This document shows positions 58,410 through 64,000 of a stretch of DNA of 64,000 bases, in pieces (the stretch's first letter is position 1; every line of letters begins with the position of its first letter). The position numbers and the translations under genes are program-made. The notes under the pieces are model-generated. The model saw nothing but the letters and a program-made list of their open reading frames with translations, did no database searches and was not told the DNA's origin. This stretch comes from Malachius bipustulatus (taxonomy: Eukaryota > Arthropoda > Insecta > Coleoptera > Melyridae). The DNA lies in NCBI GenBank assembly GCA_910589415.1, contig OU342630.1, positions 73,776,186 through 73,840,185 of the forward strand, in the 5' to 3' direction.

Positions 58410-58988
58410 TTGTCAGCTTTACAGATCCCCAAAATTCCACTCTAGGGCGAGAATGATAATAAAATAGCAAAAATTTTTCCACTAAGTAAGGTTACAACAC
58501 GTGGGGAAGATATAATGTGGACAAAAAACTCTCAAACTCTCAGTTTTTGAATTAAAAGATTTTTCCAAAGTGGATTAATCGCATTAAAAGTTGAAGACTT
58601 ACATTACAAATGTTTGAATTTACAAATTATATAACTATAAAGGCAAGTTAAACGGCAGAATGTCGTGAAGCGACATTCTCCGGCGGGTGTTCAAGAACGA
58701 CTCTTGAACACCCGCCGGAGAATGTCGCTTCACGACATTCTGCCGTTTAACTTGCCTTTATAGTTATATAATTTGTAAATTCAAACATTTGTAATGTAAG
58801 TCTTCAACTTTTAATGCGATTAATCCACTTTGGAAAAATCTTTTAATTCAAAAACTGAGAGTTTGAGAGTTTTTTGTCCACATTATATCTTCCCCACGTG
58901 TTGTAACCTTACTTAGTGGAAAAATTTTTGCTATTTTATTATCATTCTCGCCCTAGAGTGGAATTTTGGGGATCTGTAAAGCTGACAA

Positions 58989-59030
58989 CTGTCCTGAAGA
59001 TGGGTGACCTTGCCCGAAACTAGTTGACAG
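58989..59030 (+). ncRNA. Hammerhead-like motif (plus strand)
   Basis: Stem I CTGTC / GACAG (58989-58993 with 59026-59030, 5 bp); core CTGAAGA (58994-59000, fits CUGANGA with A7); one extra T (59001); stem II GGG-TGACCTTG-CCC (59002-59015); core GAAA (59016-59019); two-base stem III C-T-A-G (59020-59023); GTT cleavage triplet ending at 59025. It fits a minimal hammerhead except for the extra T between A9 and stem II and the weak stems. It could be a divergent PLE-type ribozyme or a dead relative. Confidence 0.5.
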
Positions 59031-59084
59031 ACTATTATAAATAAATTTATACCCATTGACCTACAATCTTGTTTCATTTAATAT

Positions 59085-60500
59085 ATTAAGGTCACAACTA
59101 AGGCCTCTTTGACTATATTTCTATTTTTTTCTTCATTTTCAGGGCAAGGAATATCTTCGAGATTAACAGTAGCACGATTATTATTTTGAATTTTGCATTT
59201 ATTTTTCATTTGAATTCCAAAAAGCGTGACATTAATCCCTGTATTCTGGATGCGATATGAGAAAGCGGATATAATGCAGGTCCTGCTCCGTAGGCTTCGA
59301 AGCAGTTCGCATTGTCGTCAAGTTGTTACTTCCGAGACTCGGCGTATAGTTATTCGCAATTCTCGCCATGACCGTACTCTGAAAACCTATTTTTAGTGCC
59401 GTTTTTTTTTTTGGCTAACCATGCATTTGCAAAGCAAATGAATACCTTCCTGGTGTTACTATAGATATATTCTCCACCCCTAAAATAGATATAAATAAAG
59501 GAGCACAAACCATCGAGTTTGGAACTTAATTAGCACATAATAAGCAGATAATTCTGATGCAGTTCATTTTTAATATTCCCGGAGTGGGAGGGGGGGGGGG
59601 GCGGGAGTGCAGCTCAACGCAGCTAACAAACTGAACTATCTGAACTCAAAAAGTGTTTCCCAACACGGCTCATTTGAAATTGTTTTTTCAAAGAAAGTGT
59701 TCTAACCTGACCAGAACCTGACCGGTCAGATCATTGACGGGTTAAATATCTTTCCTTTAAAACAATATTATCTAAGTAGACCATATATGCAGTTACATAC
59801 TCGTATAAAATAATACGCCAAAATTAATGCGGCGGTTTTTTGATTTAAATAATTTTATTGCTCTGAGACGTTTGTAACTGACATTAGAAGTAAGAGGAAA
59901 TTTAAGATATTCTGGTCACTGGGTTTTTAATGGCTTCTAATAAAATTTGGTGACCATTGTTCAACTAAATAAAATATGTTATGAATACAATGAGAATTCT
60001 TATTTTGATGTTTTGTTTAATAAATTTAATGGAATTTTAGGGCGCATTTTAAAAATATAATTCAACAATCTGATAGGGTGACTAAATAGAGCAAAGTAAA
60101 TAACAAACAGATTCATAGTTTTAAATCTTCAGAAATACCAATATGTAATATGTACCTAATAGCATCAAGAGGCAGAGGGTAGGTATGAGGATGCCACTAT
60201 TGCCACTAGCCAACTAAAAGGAAAGCAATAAATTAATCCCGGGAGCTGACAGCTATTGATCATAAAATACCACCGTTGTTCCTCTAACAGAAGTAGTTTA
60301 CAAGATCACTTGTAGTACTAGAACTAGACATTGAAAACACTTACCCCCTATATGTTTTTTAATTTTTTGCATGTGAGGTGTGGCTTGACGTCGAGCTACA
60401 CCCCCCCCACCAACCAAATTTCACCGAAACGAGTTTTAGCATAATAATGTGCTCCAAGATTTTTTCAAAATGATTTTGCTCTAACGTAAAAACTAAAAAA
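59085..60500. other. AT-rich stretch with GC-richer patch
   Basis: 59275-59390 is GC-richer (GCAGGTCCTGCTCCGTAGGC) but has no frame or partner. Homopolymers: ten or more G at about 59590 and C at about 60399. No gene recognised. Confidence 0.4.
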
Positions 60501-60502
60501 GA

Positions 60503-60925
60503 TACAGCTCATCGATTATTTATTGGCGGAGAATTCTTGAAAATTGATAAGCAATAAAATTTTTATCGGTATACTCGTGATTCAAAAAAGTCCTATCTAA
60601 ATGTATAGAGAACAGAAATAATTCAACACTTTTGCATGGATCTCCCTGAACATTCGATTTTTTGTTCGCTCTTATCTTTGTGATTGTCTCGATAATGAGT
60701 GTTTATCATTTATTTTAAAACGTTCATCCAATTGCACCTGCCATAGGCGGCGTGGTTGATATTGAATACTCGATTGAATATTATCAGGTGAAAATTAACA
60801 AGATTTTGTCCATAGTGAGAGTTATAAGCATCATTTTTTGCACGCCACTGCCTGAATCAATATTTTTGCTATCTGTCCAGATTAATTCAGAGAATTCTCC
60901 GCCAATAAATAACCGATGAACTGTA
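60503..60925. mobile_element. MITE-like element, about 423 bp
   Basis: The left TACAGCTCATCGATTATTTA and TTGGCGGAGAATTCT pair with the right AGAATTCTCCGCCAATAAAT and AACCGATGAACTGTA. TIRs are about 36 bp. No coding capacity. Target-site duplication not clear. Confidence 0.7.
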
Positions 60926-61020
60926 CGAGACTTTAAAATTCATCCAATGCACGGTGCCGCAATATTAGTATTCTCTATTTAATAAAAAATTTTTAATATT
61001 AAATAGTAAAATTTATTATA

Positions 61021-62218
61021 CAGGGTGTCCCAAAATTCCATGGACATGGAGCAACTACAGATTACTGAGTAAAAAAAAAGTCGCTCGGACCAAGCTTATC
61101 TCTATACCAAAATGCTTCGTTTCTCCGTTAGAGGGCTTCAAAGTGTTTTGAAAATTTTAGTTTTTTTGAAATAGCTCAAAGTCAAAGCTCAAAAGCTGAT
61201 TCCAATTCGATGAAAGTTAGTAGGTAAATTTCTTATTAAAAGTACTAATTTCTGATGTACATGATAATTTTACGGAAACCCGGGAAGGGGTTAAACTACC
61301 CCTACCCTCCATTAAAATCGATCGTAATTGTTGATAGGGTGGCAGGAACGCTGTTCATGTTTTTTTGTTTGAAAGATACATCGTGTTAGCCCATTTTTGG
61401 TCTCCTGCAAAAATCTGTATCTTTCCGAGGTGCTATGTGATAAAATAAATTAGTCGATGGTACCTAACCAAAATTTTATTTCATTCTTTTAATTTGAAAT
61501 AAAATTTTCAATTATTGTCAGGTGATTATTTGATCTAATCTCATAAAAGATGTTTAGTATGGTTCGGTTTTTTTTCAGGTGTTTGCAAACGGTTTTTTTC
61601 AAACGCAGTAAACAGTTTGCAAAACGACGAGGTTCCAAGAAAAGTTAAAATCATTTTTTTGCGCAGGATGGAACTTTCTAGGGTCCAAACCGGCGCCCAC
61701 ATCGAGCATCTTTTATGAGATTAGATCAAATAATCACCTGACAATTGAAAAGTTGATTTCAAATTAAAAGAATGAAATAAAAATTTAGTTATCATCGACT
61801 AATTTATTTTATCACATAGCACCTCGGAAAGATACAGATTTTTGTAAGAGACCAAAAATGGGCTAAAACGATGTATCTTTCAAACAAAAAAACATGAACA
61901 GCGTTCCTGCTACCCTATCAACAATTACGATCGATTTTAATGGAGGGTAGGGGTAGTTTCACCCCTCCAGGGTTTCCATCAAATTATCATGTACATCAGA
62001 AATTAGTACTTTTAATAAGAAATTTACCTACCAAATTTCATCGAATTGGAATCAGCCGACTTTGAGCTATTTCAAAAAACTAAAATTTTCAAAAGACTTT
62101 GAAGCCCTCTAACGGACAAACGGAGCATTTTGGTATAGAGATAAGTTTGGTCCGAGCGACTTTTTTTTACCTCAGTAATCTGTGGTTGCTCCATGTCCAT
62201 GGAATATTGGACACCCTG
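61021..62218. mobile_element. Foldback element, 1.2 kb, TA duplication
   Basis: Left end CAGGGTGTCCCAAAATTCCA, right end CACCCTG preceded by the complement of the left arm; TA at 61019-61020 and 62219-62220. The arms are about 530 bp each (reaching CATCTTTTATGAGATTAGAT at 61693), around a centre of about 150 bp. The arms pair in register from end to end. Open frames inside (62099-62305) are shadows. Confidence 0.88.
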
Positions 62219-62220
62219 TA

Positions 62221-64000
62221 TTTTCGGGTCTGCTTTAGAACCACTGTGTTAAGTACCATTGTTGTAACATCGACAGTTGATAAGTTATGTGAGTCGGCCT
62301 TTTGAAAATCTTCTTCCATATTCGTGTAATTTTATATTTTGTATTAAACTTTTAAATTTCTTAGCAATAATGTGCGCATTTAACGTAAACCACCTCACAC
62401 GACACCGAAGCGGAATGCCTGGTTTACGGCGTTATGCATGAGAACTGTGGGGCGCGGGTCCACCAGATTCAGACAGAGGTAGTGACGTCAAGCCAATAGT
62501 AGAGCGTTCCGCCGATTCAAATTATGTATTAGGATACTGGATACTTACTTTTAAAGGGCTGTATCTCGCAAAAGGGTAAAGATAAAATTAAAATTTTTGC
62601 GCACATATAATGCTATTATTATTCTTAAGTGTTTAAAAGTGGTTATTAAATAACCATTTGTCCACAAAATTTCCACAAACATTGTGGATTTTTTTTGTGG
62701 ATTTTCGAATTATGACTCTAGCAGGTATGTTTGTATTTTCGAGGTTTGTATTTTTAATGTAGTTGTCATCATCAAGTATTATCACAGAAAACTTCAGAAT
62801 CATTTTTCCAATTCTAGGGTCATTTGATACAAACCTTTGCAACATAGTAGTTTATCTCATTTAAATTGACGTGTATAATTAAAATAAACCAGAATCAAAT
62901 CGCATAAATCTAATAATCACAATTTCCATATTTTAATTAACATTTAGGACTGAATTCCTTAAATTATATAATGTAGATAGAGAATTATTGTATTTTTGTA
63001 ATTTTGTACTATGCAGAATGAACCGGTTGTAGTTTATGACCAAGCAAGACCAATATCTGTCAGCTCCAGGGGGATGTTCCGGATATTCGGATATTTATTT
63101 ATTGCTGTTCTAGCCAATGAACAAAGAAAAAAAATCTAGTGGAATACCTATACACGCTCATTGTGTCTTCTAATATTATACTCCCTATATCACATTATTG
63201 TCGCGCTCTAAAATTCCATTAATTTCAGGAATATTTACCTAGGCAAATAAACTAGCATAAAAAAACAACTTATAGTTAAATAGTAGTAATAGTACCGACC
63301 TACCTAATTTTGATTGAAATAAAAACATTATTCGGATTAGCTTATAATTTCTTACAGGAATTCTCACAGATACCTGTATGTACAAAGTAATTTTTGCGAA
63401 AAAAAATTGGGGGAAAGTCTTAATAACGGAACACATTGTCCAGTCGGTAAAGTAAAAAATATAGCAAAAGTTCATAAAAAATCTTACCTAAGATTTTCTT
63501 TCAATAATTGGTAATGAACCGGTTATAGAACATAAATAGACAAAAATTAGTTCTGGGGGTGTGGGGCGTCCCCCCCTTCACCAAAAAAACCCATCCCTTT
63601 GGTTAAAAAAGTATTTTTTTTTTGCTAGTAACTCGTTACCTAATCGTTGGAAAATTAAAAAAAATACGAATTAGAGAAAAGAAGCAGAAAGCTATTATAG
63701 AGTGATTCCAAAAAAAGGTATTTTGTAATTTTTTCGTATACTTAGTTTTAGAGTTATTTAATATTTAAGCAATTGTAAATTTTCTATTTTTGATGCAAAA
63801 GTGGCAGGTCTATCTGCATTCGTTACGAAGTTACAGGCCTAAGAAAATACTGTCTAGTAAATACCAGATTTAACTTTGAAAACCACATAAAACTTATTTT
63901 TTGACCAAATCTTTAGTTTATCATGTGTTTAAAATGTCCTATTCCTTGCTGAATACAAGCTTATGCTCGAAGGCCTATTGCAAAAGTAACAGTTTTCTCG
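62221..64000. other. Terminal stretch, no gene recognised
   Basis: A GC-richer patch at 62375-62515 (GACACCGAAGCGGAATGCCT, GGGGCGCGGGTCCACCAGAT) has no frame or repeat partner here. The rest is AT-rich. Confidence 0.4.

Larger units (their letters stand above)
58318..59080. mobile_element. Near-perfect 763 bp palindrome carrying hammerhead-like motifs
   Basis: The two arms (58318-58697 and 58701-59080) are complementary by eye at every position checked outside a loop of about 5 nt at 58697-58701 (coordinate sum 117398). They run from TAAATGAAACAAGATTGTAG to GGCGGGTGTTCAAG. Each arm has one hammerhead-like motif. No protein coding is seen. Such perfection implies a very recent inverted duplication, or an assembly or library artefact. 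Confidence 0.8.

Overview
The window is a piece of an AT-rich (roughly two-thirds A+T), intron-containing arthropod genome, most likely an insect. The evidence is a spliced gene for a secreted tryptophan-repeat protein, a tRNA-derived SINE with a perfect target-site duplication, remnants of an I/R1/Jockey-type non-LTR retrotransposon and of a Penelope-like element (PLE), Tc1/mariner-type transposon remnants, and very many palindromic (foldback) elements that begin CAGGGTG and sit on TA. The order of insect cannot be fixed from this sequence. Nothing bacterial or viral is visible.

Only one ordinary host gene is supported. It has a TATA box at 16760, a 21-base first coding exon at 16851-16871, a 1.4 kb intron, and a second exon at 18247-19488. 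The joined product is a 420-residue secreted protein with a signal peptide, a furin-like RNKR site and two blocks of 8-residue Trp repeats (about 53 Trp). It has no cysteine after the signal peptide. It looks like a structural or extracellular-matrix protein; its function is not recognised.

Region by region. 1-16 kb: palindromic elements (1440-4235 composite, 5040-5730, 6710-7735), the first copy of a 1.7 kb dispersed repeat built of about 640 bp monomers (9765-11464), and a non-LTR retrotransposon 3' fragment (about 14010-14226, minus). 16.5-19.7 kb: the Trp-repeat gene. 19.7-25 kb: mostly unique sequence with a GC-richer island at 21.4-23.1 kb. 25-38 kb: SINE, PLE endonuclease fragment, a tandem duplication, and a run of nested foldback elements, one of them split by a pogo-like transposon whose empty site can be read in the sister arm. 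38.4-41.8 kb: a foldback element broken by a non-LTR retrotransposon and a MITE. 43.6-49.1 kb: a TIR element with a small ORF, a MITE, and a long-TIR mariner-like element with a broken transposase that carries an 82 bp internal inverted duplication. 50-52.2 kb: a 553 bp, about 99% identical inverted duplication. 55.3-59.1 kb: the inverted second copy of the 1.7 kb repeat, then two palindromic elements that carry hammerhead self-cleaving ribozyme motifs on both strands. 60.5-62.2 kb: two more foldback elements. The rest is AT-rich sequence in which I see no gene.

The most notable observation is the pair of palindromic elements at 56957-57784 and 58318-59080. The first carries two complete, identical 60-nt type-I hammerhead ribozymes in opposite orientation (plus 57606-57665, minus 57038-57097): CTGATGA, a perfect 5-bp stem II, GAAA, a short stem III, a GUC cleavage triplet, and a stem I with an internal loop. 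The second carries a smaller hammerhead-like motif, also on both strands, inside a nearly perfect 763 bp palindrome. PLEs are a known carrier of such ribozymes, and a PLE endonuclease remnant lies in the same window (26307-26582).
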